Positions 9,503 through 17,770 of a stretch of 64,000 nucleotides of DNA are shown here, in pieces. Origin of the DNA: Gracilimonas sp. (GTDB lineage: Bacteria > Bacteroidota > Rhodothermia > Balneolales > Balneolaceae); the NCBI RefSeq assembly GCF_014762685.1, contig NZ_JABURM010000005.1:2062997-2126996 (forward strand), read 5' to 3'. The position numbers and the translations under genes were made by a program. Each line of letters starts with the position of its first letter. Within the stretch, counting starts at the first letter, position 1. The notes under the pieces were generated by a model. It was not told where the DNA came from. It saw nothing but the letters and a program-made list of their open reading frames with translations, and did no database searches.

Positions 9503-11197
9503 ATGGGGCGCACTAAATCAGTTTTTCTCGTTTTCTCGATGTTTATTTTTTCTTCGGGATCATTGTTTGGATTCCAGAATCAACCACAACCCCGGGATGC
9601 CAATCTGCTGGCCAATCCCCAGCGAACTGTACACACTTTTCTCCATTGGCAGCAATCCGGGCATCAAAATCCGGATTATGTTATCAAAACCATGAAGCTT
9701 TCGGATGGAAGTGAACAGGAGAAAAAAGAACTAGCCAGCCAATTGTTAAAGATTTTAGACGCTCGCGGTTTACTGATTGACTACGACCAAATCCCTTCTA
9801 ATCCAAATTATGCTGACAGCCTTTCCGGACTTCAGCAGTATATTTTATTTCAATCCCTGCCGGAAGTCTACCTTACCAAAACGGCTCAAGACGAATGGGT
9901 ATTTTCGGAAGCCACCATCGAGCATATTCCCGAACTATATCAGGCTACATTCTCAGGATGGGTTACTTTTATCGTGGATAATCTGCCGGAATGGACACAT
10001 CAGGAATGGCTGGGCAATAAAATCTGGCAGTACATCGGCATTTTTCTTTGGCTGCTGACCGGACTCATCTTGATGAAAATATTTACTTTTTTTCTGGACA
10101 ACTACGTTCGAAAGGTTGCCCAAAAAACGAAAATCACCTGGGACGATGACCTCATTGACAGTGTTGAAAAACCATCCGGCTATATCTTCCTGGTTGCCTT
10201 TTACTTTCTCACCTACTCCAATCTTCAGTTTTCGGTGAGCATCAGCCATTTTCTGTCGGTTACTTTAGAAATTGTCTTGTCCTTTACCGTGGTTTGGCTG
10301 TTTTACAACCTCGCGGATGTCTTCTCCAAATACCTCGGCGTGCTCACCTCCAAAACCGAAACCAAGCTTGACGACCAGTTGATCCCGCTTATCCGTAAAA
10401 CCCTGCGCTTTTTTGTGGTTGTGATGGGCATTATAGCTATCCTGCAAAACAACGGCTACAATGTGGCCTCCCTCATAGCCGGACTGGGGATCGGGGGATT
10501 GGCTGTAGCCCTTGCTGCCCGCGAAACATTAGCTAATTTCTTTGGCTCCATCACCATTTTTCTGGATCGTCCGTTTAAAATAGGCGACTGGATCAAGACC
10601 GGCGAGGTTGAGGGCACCGTGGAAGAAGTCGGTTTTCGTTCAACCCGTATTCGAACTTTTTATAATTCGCTCGTCAGTGTTCCCAATTCCAATATCGCCA
10701 ACACGGATATCGACAATCTTGGATTGAGACAATACCGCCGGCTTAAAACAGAATTGAATCTCACATATTCAACCACGCCTGAACAGATGGAAGCTTTCGT
10801 GGAAGGCATCAAGGCCATTGTGAAAGCCAACAAGCATTTTCGGCAAGACATGTATGAGGTGCATTTTAATGCTTTTGGAGCCCATTCATTAGATGTACTC
10901 GTCTATGTATTTTTTGATGTCCCCGACTGGAGCACAGAACTGCAACAGCGCCACAACTTCTTCCTGGAAGTTCTGAGATTAGCCAAAGATGTAGGTGTTG
11001 AGTTTGCCTTCCCAACCCAAACCCTACACATGGATAGTTTCTATAAAGATGAACCCCGTAAGGTTGGAGAAGAACGAAGCGAAGAAGAATTAGCCGCGGC
11101 CGTTCATGAATTTGGTCCTGATGGGAAAAAGGGAAAACCGGACGGCATTCGAATTTTCAAAGATGGAGAAGAAGTGGATTTTGGGGCAAATAAGTGA
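9503..11197 (+). CDS. Mechanosensitive ion channel, MscS family
   Basis: A 564-residue MscS-like channel that should open under membrane tension and release solutes during osmotic downshock. Residues 1-23 look like a signal peptide, and a soluble periplasmic domain runs to about 170. Membrane helices follow near 180-200, 230-250, 255-275 and 300-315. The pore helix TM3 carries the family's Gly/Ala pattern (AGLGIGGLAVALAARETLAN, about 322-342). The conserved beta-domain motif FKIGDWIKTGEVEGTVEEVG and SVPNSNIANTDI come next, then the alpha/beta cytoplasmic vestibule. The charged tail (about 520-564) is an extension beyond E. coli MscS. It stands alone, between a terminator and a convergent response regulator gene that ends 11 bases away. 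Confidence 0.93.
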   Translation: MGRTKSVFLVFSMFIFSSGSLFGFQNQPQPRDANLLANPQRTVHTFLHWQQSGHQNPDYVIKTMKLSDGSEQEKKELASQLLKILDARGLLIDYDQIPSNPNYADSLSGLQQYILFQSLPEVYLTKTAQDEWVFSEATIEHIPELYQATFSGWVTFIVDNLPEWTHQEWLGNKIWQYIGIFLWLLTGLILMKIFTFFLDNYVRKVAQKTKITWDDDLIDSVEKPSGYIFLVAFYFLTYSNLQFSVSISHFLSVTLEIVLSFTVVWLFYNLADVFSKYLGVLTSKTETKLDDQLIPLIRKTLRFFVVVMGIIAILQNNGYNVASLIAGLGIGGLAVALAARETLANFFGSITIFLDRPFKIGDWIKTGEVEGTVEEVGFRSTRIRTFYNSLVSVPNSNIANTDIDNLGLRQYRRLKTELNLTYSTTPEQMEAFVEGIKAIVKANKHFRQDMYEVHFNAFGAHSLDVLVYVFFDVPDWSTELQQRHNFFLEVLRLAKDVGVEFAFPTQTLHMDSFYKDEPRKVGEERSEEELAAAVHEFGPDGKKGKPDGIRIFKDGEEVDFGANK

Positions 11198-11208
11198 CCA
11201 AATTTCCG

Positions 11209-11595
11209 TCAGAACTCACACTTTCGGGTTGAAAGTAAGTAATCAACAGCTTTCTTGAGCTTATCCTCTGAGATGGGTTTTCTAAGAAATTTAGTATTCT
11301 CAATCTTCTTTGCTTTTTCCAGGTGAACCATATCTGAATTCCCGGTTATAAAAACAATGGGGGTTTTAGAAAATTTTCTGATTTCTTCAGCCGCCTGGAT
11401 TCCATCCATTTCGCCTTCCAGCATAATGTCCATAATTACAATATCCGGCGCATATTTTTGCACCAATTCCACCGCTTTCTCACCGCTACTGATTTCACCT
11501 ACCGTTTTAAAAACCATTTCCTTAACGTAATTCTCATACAGAAGAGAAAGAATCAGGTTGTCTTCAACAATGATTGCTTTTTTTGAAATATTCAT
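11209..11595 (-). CDS. Single-domain response regulator (CheY-like receiver)
   Basis: A stand-alone receiver of 128 residues with no output domain. All phosphorylation residues are present: acidic pocket Glu11-Asp12, phospho-acceptor Asp56 in VIMDIMLEG, switch Thr84 in VFITGNS and Lys106 in FLRKPIS. The MLEGEMDGIQAAEEIR stretch is typical of receivers linked to PAS/HisKA hybrid kinases. It could act in a phosphorelay or bind a protein target. No kinase gene is adjacent; the nearest is the PAS histidine kinase at 31178. It is convergent with the MscS gene, and no terminator is visible in the 11-base gap. Confidence 0.9.
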   Translation of the reverse strand: MNISKKAIIVEDNLILSLLYENYVKEMVFKTVGEISSGEKAVELVQKYAPDIVIMDIMLEGEMDGIQAAEEIRKFSKTPIVFITGNSDMVHLEKAKKIENTKFLRKPISEDKLKKAVDYLLSTRKCEF

Positions 11596-11707
11596 TTTTT
11601 AACCCGCTGCCAACGTAATTCGCTGCCGGAATGTAATATTTCAAAATCAAAAAGCCTATTTTTGGGCTATAGGCAATAGATGAATAAAAAATACGGCACA
11701 AAAAAAG

Positions 11708-11732
11708 CCGTCTCAATGAGACGGCTTTTCAT
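11708..11732. terminator. Bidirectional terminator-like hairpin
   Basis: An 8-bp perfect stem (GCCGTCTC / GAGACGGC) with a 3-base loop, preceded by seven A and followed by four T. On the minus strand it serves as the terminator of the bacilliredoxin gene. Confidence 0.85.
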
Positions 11733-11757
11733 TTCCAATTACTTCTATCAGTAGATG

Positions 11758-12216
11758 CTACTCTTTTTCAGCTTTTTCTTGTTCTTCTTTCCCAAAAGCT
11801 TCGAATACCATTTTCAGATCGGTAGCTACTTCATCCTTTGTACGGCCTTCAATGCGATGGCGGGGAATCATAGCTTTGATTTCTCCATCCACAAAATACG
11901 CAAATGCCGGTGAGGAAGGTGGATATTCGCTGAAATATGCACGTGCATGGGCCGTGGCTTCTTTATCCTGTCCGGCAAATACCGTAACCATATGATCTGG
12001 TTTAACTTCAGACTGCTCCAAAGCAATTCCAAGTCCCGGACGGGCATTTCCTGCCGCGCATCCACATACCGAGTTGATTGCCAAAAGCATCGTACCTTTG
12101 TACTCTTTCATGGCACGATCTACATCGTCTGTAGTTTTTAATTCTTCCACTCCGAATTGCGTCAGTTCTTCTCTCATCCAAGACGTGTCAGGTCCCATTC
12201 CAAATCCAAATTGCAT
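11758..12216 (-). CDS. brxA: Bacilliredoxin, BrxA/BrxB (YphP/YqiW) family
   Basis: A 152-residue thioredoxin-fold protein with the diagnostic CGC active site (Cys51-Gly-Cys53 in NSVCGCAAGNARPG). The motif position matches Bacillus subtilis BrxA/BrxB. In Firmicutes these proteins remove bacillithiol from S-bacillithiolated proteins after oxidative stress. Whether this organism makes bacillithiol cannot be judged here, so the physiological thiol is inferred. The C-terminus (about residues 140-152) is a short Glu/Lys-rich tail. The neighbour upstream on the same strand is superoxide dismutase, another oxidative-stress gene, but terminators separate them. The A versus B assignment is not certain. 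Confidence 0.88.
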   Translation of the reverse strand: MQFGFGMGPDTSWMREELTQFGVEELKTTDDVDRAMKEYKGTMLLAINSVCGCAAGNARPGLGIALEQSEVKPDHMVTVFAGQDKEATAHARAYFSEYPPSSPAFAYFVDGEIKAMIPRHRIEGRTKDEVATDLKMVFEAFGKEEQEKAEKE

Positions 12217-12315
12217 AATAGTCTCTTTTAATTCTTGAAATTAATTACTCTTAAAATAAGAAATATTTCATTCAAAATAAGTCATGAGTAGAATGATCAT
12301 ACTCAAATATAAAAA

Positions 12316-12341
12316 TGACGGTGAACAAAGAGCCCACCGTC
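12316..12341 (-). terminator. Terminator after the superoxide dismutase gene
   Basis: Inverted repeat GACGGTG / CACCGTC with an 11-base loop, 26 bases after the sod stop. Read on the minus strand it is followed by ATTTTTA. Confidence 0.75.
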
Positions 12342-12345
12342 ATAA

Positions 12346-12363
12346 GTCGTTCGTCAATCGTCA
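12346..12363. repeat. Copy of the GACGATTGACG word repeat
   Basis: GTCGTTCGTCAATCGTCA directly precedes the sod stop and continues the terminator. Its near-identical partner lies in opposite orientation at 52176-52203. Confidence 0.55.
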
Positions 12364-12366
12364 GCT

Positions 12367-12975
12367 TTACTTGGCTGCTTTATAATTTTTAGCAACCTGA
12401 TCCCAATTCACAACATTCCAAAAAGAAGAAATGTAATCGGGACGACGGTTTTGATAATTCAGATAGTAAGCATGCTCCCAAACATCCAGTCCGAGAATAG
12501 GAGTATATCCTTCCATCAGCGGACTATCCTGATTTGGAGTGGAATGAACTACTAAATTGCCCCTTCCATCCACAGAAAGCCACGCCCAGCCTGAACCAAA
12601 CCGGCTGCCGGCTGTATTTGAAAATTCTTCTTTAAACTTATCAAAACTGCCGAATGTTTTTTTAATGGCATCTGCAAGTTCGCCATCAGGATTACCTCCA
12701 CCGTTTGGTGACAAAATAGTCCAAAATAGCTTGTGGTTGGCATATCCGCCGCCGTTGTTAATCACAGCCTGTTTTTTATCTGCGGGCACTTCATCAATTC
12801 TGCGAAGGACTTCTTCGATATCCAACTCAGCAAATTCATGCCCTTCTAATGCTGCGTTTACTTTGTTCGTATATCCTTGATGATGCTTAGTATGATGGAT
12901 CTCCATCGTTCGGGCATCTATATGCGGTTCAAGTGCGTCATAATCATAAGGTAAATCGGGAAGTGAATAAGCCAT
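12367..12975 (-). CDS. sodA: Superoxide dismutase, Fe/Mn family, Mn-type signature
   Basis: A 202-residue cytoplasmic dismutase that converts superoxide to oxygen and hydrogen peroxide. The metal ligands are visible: His27, His81, Asp164 and His168, the last two in the signature DVWEHAYYL. The residue pattern around NNGGGYANH (Gly where iron enzymes have Gln) and Gln149 in [11 protein letters not shown] follow the manganese-type arrangement of E. coli SodA. Metal choice remains an inference because cambialistic enzymes exist. GGAGAC lies five bases before the ATG. The gene is divergent from the SthA-like flavoprotein gene and closed by its own terminator. Confidence 0.95.
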   Translation of the reverse strand: MAYSLPDLPYDYDALEPHIDARTMEIHHTKHHQGYTNKVNAALEGHEFAELDIEEVLRRIDEVPADKKQAVINNGGGYANHKLFWTILSPNGGGNPDGELADAIKKTFGSFDKFKEEFSNTAGSRFGSGWAWLSVDGRGNLVVHSTPNQDSPLMEGYTPILGLDVWEHAYYLNYQNRRPDYISSFWNVVNWDQVAKNYKAAK

Positions 12976-13159
12976 TTTTTGTCTCCAAATTAGGTTTAAG
13001 TTTATTGACGCTTAAAGATTGTGCGCCTTTCATTTATCGTTCTTAAACATAAGCATTACAGGGCTAAAATTCGTTCCGGCAATCCATCTAAAGAATCTAT
13101 CCTTTAGATTTGTTTATACTATCAGTGAATGTACCTCTGAATTACTCTTAAAATTGAAG

Positions 13160-13167
13160 TATCTTTG
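13160..13167 (+). promoter_or_regulatory. Possible -7 promoter element for the SthA-like gene
   Basis: TATCTTTG matches the Bacteroidota -7 consensus TAnnTTTG and lies 27 bases before the start codon. No good -33 TTTG is seen at the expected distance. Confidence 0.3.
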
Positions 13168-13193
13168 TAGGCACACTCTCACTCAATTTATTT

Positions 13194-14654
13194 ATGAAGT
13201 ACGATTACGACGTTATCATTATTGGAAGCGGCCCGGCCGGGTTTTCCTGCGCAATGCAGAGTTCTAAATTCGACAAAAAAGCATTGGTTGTTGAAGCCAA
13301 TGAAGAATCTTTCGGGGGGACCTGGATTAACTCAGGAACCATTCCCAGTAAATCCCTCAGGGAAACCGCACGCATCATTCAGCGTTTCCAGAATCAATTC
13401 CAGGATTTGGCCCAGGAAAAAGCTTATCAACATCATCAAATGGATGATTTGTTGAGGTACAAAAATCAAATTCTAAAAAGTAAGAATTCCAAAGTGGAAG
13501 CCGATTTCAACAAAAATGAAATTGATACTGTACGTGGCTTCGGAGTTCTCAAAGACAAGAATACCGTTGAGGTAACAAGGTCTGACGGCACCAAAAAAAC
13601 CTATACCGGAGAATTTATCTTCATATCCCCGGGAAGCAAACCTGTTCAGCCCAAAGGCTTCAATCTCGATCACGACAAGATACTGGATTATACCTCTGTT
13701 CTTAATCTGACTCATATCCCCCGTCGCCTGTTGGTGATTGGAAGCGGTGTTCAGGCACTCGAATATGCGACCACATTTTCAAATTTAGGCAGCCGTGTTT
13801 CTATCTTAAATGAAGAAGAAGAGTTTTTACCATTTTTGGACAATGAGATCTCAGAACAGCTTTCCGAAGTGCTGCAAAAACAAAAAATTGAAGTTTTTTC
13901 AAATGCTGAAAATATTGAGATTCGATCCAATGCCTTGCGGAATACTACGGAAGTTAAATACGAAATCAGAAATGATAATGAAGGCCAGCGAGCTCGTGTC
14001 ATAGAAACCGAACACGTGTTATACCTTGGGGGCAAGGTTCCAAACTCTTCCGGAATTGGTCTTGACAAAATTGGAGTTGAACAGGATGAAAGCGGTTATA
14101 TTGTTGTTACAGATGATTATCAAAGCAATATTGAAAACATTTTTGCCGGCGGTGATGTAATTGGATATCCGGCCCTGGCTTCGGCTTCTTTTTCAGAAGG
14201 ACGAATTGCCTCTTGCCGCATGTTCGGTATAGAAGCCCTGGAAGTACCGCCTGAAATTCCCTTCGCCATTTATTCTATCCCTGAAATTTCAAGTATTGGG
14301 CTGACTGAGAAGGAAGCAAGAGCCAAAAATTTAGACATCACCGTCGGACGTGCCTATTACAAAAATATTACACAAGGTGACATCAGCAACCAACAGCATG
14401 GCTTGCTGAAACTGGTTTTTGATACTAAATCACTCAAATTATTGGGCATCCACATATTAGGGGAACGTGCCAGTGATCTGATTCACCTCGGGCAGGCAGT
14501 CATGTCGTTAGGAGGCGATGTTCGCTATTTCATCAATCACGTACTTAATTATCCCACCTACAGTGAAGCTTACCGGATTGCCGCATTCAACGGTATGAAC
14601 CGGGTGTATAAAGCAGGGGTGAAATACAAGAAACTCCTTAAAAATAAAGAGTAG
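13194..14654 (+). CDS. sthA: SthA-like FAD flavoprotein (pyridine nucleotide-disulfide oxidoreductase family)
   Basis: A 486-residue flavoprotein with FAD-binding GSGPAG (residues 11-16), NAD(P)-binding GSGVQALEY (near 182-190) and the second FAD motif FAGGDVIGYPALAS. The C-terminal interface reads NYPTYSEAYRIAAFNGMNR, very close to soluble NAD(P) transhydrogenase SthA, as does GTIPSKSLRE. SthA moves hydride between NADPH and NAD, balancing the cofactor pools. The region where disulfide reductases carry two cysteines reads GGTWINSGTIPSK, with no cysteine at all; E. coli SthA keeps one. A disulfide reductase role (lipoamide, mercuric, glutathione) is therefore excluded. Transhydrogenase is the best guess, but another NAD(P)H oxidase or quinone reductase activity is possible. 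Confidence 0.8.
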   Translation: MKYDYDVIIIGSGPAGFSCAMQSSKFDKKALVVEANEESFGGTWINSGTIPSKSLRETARIIQRFQNQFQDLAQEKAYQHHQMDDLLRYKNQILKSKNSKVEADFNKNEIDTVRGFGVLKDKNTVEVTRSDGTKKTYTGEFIFISPGSKPVQPKGFNLDHDKILDYTSVLNLTHIPRRLLVIGSGVQALEYATTFSNLGSRVSILNEEEEFLPFLDNEISEQLSEVLQKQKIEVFSNAENIEIRSNALRNTTEVKYEIRNDNEGQRARVIETEHVLYLGGKVPNSSGIGLDKIGVEQDESGYIVVTDDYQSNIENIFAGGDVIGYPALASASFSEGRIASCRMFGIEALEVPPEIPFAIYSIPEISSIGLTEKEARAKNLDITVGRAYYKNITQGDISNQQHGLLKLVFDTKSLKLLGIHILGERASDLIHLGQAVMSLGGDVRYFINHVLNYPTYSEAYRIAAFNGMNRVYKAGVKYKKLLKNKE

Positions 14655-14658
14655 AATT

Positions 14659-14757
14659 GAACATCGAACAAGAAACACTCAACACCAAACATTGAAGTAA
14701 TGTAGAATGGCCGCTTTACTTCTCCCTTCGATGTTCCTTGTTCAATGTTGGATGTTC
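14659..14757. repeat. Word-like intergenic inverted repeat (AACATCGAACAAG family)
   Basis: Left arm GAACATCGAACAAG (14659-14672) is mirrored by CTTCGATGTTC and by CTTGTTCAATGTTGGATGTTC (14737-14757), which is itself built of the same GTTC/ATGTT words. It lies between two convergent genes and could form a long imperfect hairpin that ends transcription from both sides. Similar word-built repeats are known in Bacteroidota intergenic regions. Confidence 0.6.
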
Positions 14758-15464
14758 TAAACGTAGTGTACGGCTTTCCGCATGCCTTCAGAATCGTATT
14801 CAAATTCTTCCGGCAGGGTTTTGATACCCTCTTCCTCAGATATTTTGGCACAATAAGCCAGCACCATCGCATCTACGATATCGTCTTCTTCTACCTCGTT
14901 GCGACGAAATTCTTCCTTAATATCACGGAAGAAATCATCCGCTGCCGTTTCTCTGTTTTTGATGAGCTCTAAACGATGTTTGATTCCCTTTTTAAGATTC
15001 TTTTTCTGGTAAATCATACCGCCGTTTAGTTTTTGAAAAAGCAATTCGGGGTGGCTTTCCAATACTTTGTCTTTTAAGTTTTCATCTGCACGAAGCAGTT
15101 CATCTACCATTTGTATTTTAGGAGTAATGTTCCAGGCCTGTAGCGTCAGCTTTTTATCGGTGTACTCATGGCTGATCATATTCGCTTCTACATAAGAAGG
15201 GGCCATCAAAGCAGGGCGGATGGGTGGACTGAATACACTGGAAGCATATTCTCCGCCTAATTTTTTACGCAGCAGTTCATCCGCTTCGCGAGTATATTCT
15301 TCATCTTCCAGGCCAATGGGCATGTCAATGAATATAAGGTCATAACTTTCAAATGCTGTTTTCAGTGCTTCTTTGTCTCTCAGAATTTCGTACTTCTCTT
15401 CCCCTTCATGGAAAGAGATCAAAATCCATCCTGCTTTACATCCGTCAATTCCCGCTGTCTTCAC
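14757..15464 (-). CDS. DUF429 domain protein
   Basis: A 235-residue protein of the DUF429 family, predicted to have an RNase H-like fold. The family's opening motif (GIDGCKAGWILI, residues 5-16) and the acidic motif LIFIDMPIGL (about 43-52) are present, along with a late DDIVDAMVLAYCA segment. These aspartates could form a metal-dependent nuclease site, but no biochemical role is established to my knowledge. The start is GTG at 15464. It overlaps the aspS stop codon by four bases (GTGA), so the gene is translationally coupled to aspartyl-tRNA synthetase. The codon use and lack of signal peptide indicate an ordinary cytoplasmic protein. Confidence 0.82.
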   Translation of the reverse strand: MKTAGIDGCKAGWILISFHEGEEKYEILRDKEALKTAFESYDLIFIDMPIGLEDEEYTREADELLRKKLGGEYASSVFSPPIRPALMAPSYVEANMISHEYTDKKLTLQAWNITPKIQMVDELLRADENLKDKVLESHPELLFQKLNGGMIYQKKNLKKGIKHRLELIKNRETAADDFFRDIKEEFRRNEVEEDDIVDAMVLAYCAKISEEEGIKTLPEEFEYDSEGMRKAVHYV

Positions 15465-17245
15465 TTTAACTGATCCTTAATATTTTTCTTTATGGAAATA
15501 TGCAGTTCATCGAGTTGATGCTCATCCACCTTATCCGGCGAATTATCCATCAGGCTCTGTGCCTTTTGATTTTTAGGAAAGGCAATAACATCGCGAAGGC
15601 TTTTTGCGCCGGTCAATAACATCACAGCCCGGTCAATACCAAAAGCGATACCGCCATGAGGGGGAGCCCCAAATTTAAAAGCGTCCAGTAAGAACCCAAA
15701 CTTCTCGCGGGCCTCTTTATCGCCAATTCCCAACAATTCAAACACCTTACTCTGCACTTTTTGATTATGGATTCTAATCGATCCGCCGCCTAATTCATTC
15801 CCGTTCAGCACTAAATCGTAAGCCCGTGCTTTTATTGCGCCAGGATCAGAATCCAGCAGCTCCATATCCTCAGCTTTCGGAGAAGTAAATGGATGATGCA
15901 TGGCATGATAACGACGGGTTTCTTCATTCCATTCCAGCAGTGGGAATTCCGTTACCCACAAGAAATTAAATTTCGACTCATCAATCAGGTCAAACTCCTT
16001 ACCCATCATCAACCGCAGTTGTCCAAGTTGTTTTAGCACGTCCGGTTTGGGACCGGCAAGAATTAACACAAGGTCGCCTTTACCGGCCCCTGATTTCTCT
16101 ACCATCTGCTCTACAATCTCATCCGTCAAAAATTTAGCCACGCTGCAAAGCGGACCGTCTTCCTGCATCTTGATATAGATTAACCCGCCGGCTCCTGTTT
16201 CTTCTTTCACTCGATCAGTCAGGCGATCAATGGCGCCACGGCCCATGTCACCTTGTCCCGGAACCGTAATGCCAACTACCCCGCCGCCGGCTTTAACCGT
16301 TCCGGAGAACACTTTAAACTCAGCTTCTTTCACGATCTCAGAAAAATCAGCGAATTCCAATCCAAAACGAGTGTCCGGTTTGTCGGATCCATAGGTATTC
16401 ATAGCCTCTTCGTAAGTCATCCGGGGAAAAGGCGTTTCCACCTCATATCCTATCGTTTCTTTGAATACTTTTTTCATTAATGCTTCGTGAGTGGCATAAA
16501 TATCTTCCTCATCTACAAAACTCATCTCCACATCTATCTGGGTAAACTCCGGTTGGCGATCGGCCCGCAGATCTTCATCCCTGAAACATTTTACAATCTG
16601 AAAATACCGATCAAAACCTGAAACCATCAGCAGCTGTTTATAGGTCTGTGGACTTTGAGGCAATGCAAAAAACTTCCCGGCATTGACCCGGCTAGGAACC
16701 AGGTAATCACGAGCACCTTCAGGAGTGCTGCGCATAAGTACGGGCGTTTCCACCTCGGCAAAATCCAGGTTGTGGTAAAAAGAACGCACGGATTGATAGA
16801 ATTTGGATCGCAGCATCAGCTTGTCCTGTACTTCAGGCCGTCGCAGATCCAGGTAGCGATATTTCAGGCGAACTTCTTCATTGGTTGGAATACCGTCTTT
16901 GATCTCGAAAGGAGGTGTTTCCGCTTCTGAATAAATTACCAGGTCAGTAGCCTCAATCTCAACTTCACCGGTTGGCATTTTCGGGTTGATATTTTCTTTC
17001 CCTCGAGTAATCACTTTACCCTTAACCCCGATTACATATTCTGAGCGGAGCTGTTCTGCTTTCTCATGTAACTGGTCATCTTTCTCCTTAAAAACAACCT
17101 GGGTTATGCCATATCGATCTCTAAGGTCTATAAATATTACACCGCCGAGGTCACGCCGTGGGCCTACCCAACCATTTAAAATTACTTCTTCGCCAATATT
17201 TTCTGCGGTAAGTTCTCCGCAAGTGTGTGTTCTTTTAAGGGTCAT
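15461..17245 (-). CDS. aspS: Aspartyl-tRNA synthetase
   Basis: Class II synthetase that charges tRNA-Asp with aspartate in the cytoplasm. From the ATG at 17245 it has 594 residues, the usual bacterial length. The N-terminus (MTLKRTHTCGEL, then an OB-fold anticodon-binding domain with GWVGPRRDLGGVIFIDLRDR) is typical. The bacterial GAD insertion domain sits in the middle (about 290-420). Class II motifs are motif 2 (FRDEDLRADRQPEFTQIDVE) and motif 3 (GIAFGIDRAVMLL). The frame remains open 19 codons upstream to 17302, but that extension does not resemble AspRS and overlaps the intergenic region. The gene is followed by, and overlaps, the DUF429 gene. Confidence 0.96.
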   Translation of the reverse strand: MTLKRTHTCGELTAENIGEEVILNGWVGPRRDLGGVIFIDLRDRYGITQVVFKEKDDQLHEKAEQLRSEYVIGVKGKVITRGKENINPKMPTGEVEIEATDLVIYSEAETPPFEIKDGIPTNEEVRLKYRYLDLRRPEVQDKLMLRSKFYQSVRSFYHNLDFAEVETPVLMRSTPEGARDYLVPSRVNAGKFFALPQSPQTYKQLLMVSGFDRYFQIVKCFRDEDLRADRQPEFTQIDVEMSFVDEEDIYATHEALMKKVFKETIGYEVETPFPRMTYEEAMNTYGSDKPDTRFGLEFADFSEIVKEAEFKVFSGTVKAGGGVVGITVPGQGDMGRGAIDRLTDRVKEETGAGGLIYIKMQEDGPLCSVAKFLTDEIVEQMVEKSGAGKGDLVLILAGPKPDVLKQLGQLRLMMGKEFDLIDESKFNFLWVTEFPLLEWNEETRRYHAMHHPFTSPKAEDMELLDSDPGAIKARAYDLVLNGNELGGGSIRIHNQKVQSKVFELLGIGDKEAREKFGFLLDAFKFGAPPHGGIAFGIDRAVMLLTGAKSLRDVIAFPKNQKAQSLMDNSPDKVDEHQLDELHISIKKNIKDQLK

Positions 17246-17770
17246 TCTTTTCGATGAATCGTAGAGTGAAAACTTTTGGTGATTAAGGCGCTGAAAATAC
17301 ACATAATGTAAACGAATCGCTTACTTCAATGTGATATGAACTCATTTTTTTGAGCGACGGAGCTTTTACTTCTGCCTCGGGCATCGGATTTGATAAAAAT
17401 TTAAGCAGATAACAGAGCCTTTGGCACCAACACTTCTCACCATCAATGCGGGAACAACCGTATTAATGGATTTCTCCTCAAGGAGAGACTTTCCGGGGTG
17501 GTGGAGCCTCCATTAGTCATTTAGGTTTAGAACCTTCAATTCAACCACGGATAGTCATCCCTTGAGGGAGGTACCGCGTTTTGACCTGTCAAAACGAGCG
17601 AGCAGGTTTTTATTTTGAGTACCGTAATATTTAGCGCCTGGCAGGGTGTTCGTATAAAGGGCAAAACCGCCTAAAAAATTAAATTGGCGAACTTCCCCTA
17701 TTTTTAAGTACATTATTTGTCCTTTCTCCGCGTGGGTCGGGGAAAAACCATTTCTACCTGGGGAGGTAAA
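17246..17770. other. 525-base non-coding region with several hairpins
   Basis: This gap separates divergent aspS and the LuxR-type regulator. It is unusually long for this compact genome. A run of hairpins is visible: TCTCCT-CA-AGGAGA (17473-17486), AGGTT-TAG-AACCT (17523-17535), CCC-TTGA-GGG (near 17564), and the near-palindrome CGTTTTGAC-CT-GTCAAAACG (17577-17596). The last overlaps a second pairing, ACCTG / CAGGT followed by TTTATTTT (17584-17615), which looks like a plus-strand terminator. A minus-strand frame (17555-17923) enters the regulator gene and is judged spurious. It may be a long structured leader or hold a small RNA; I recognise no riboswitch family. Confidence 0.5.

Noticed and set aside
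17421..17436. Sigma-54-like TTGGCACC before the regulator
   Set aside because: The -24 block is perfect, but the -12 position reads TTC where GC is required.
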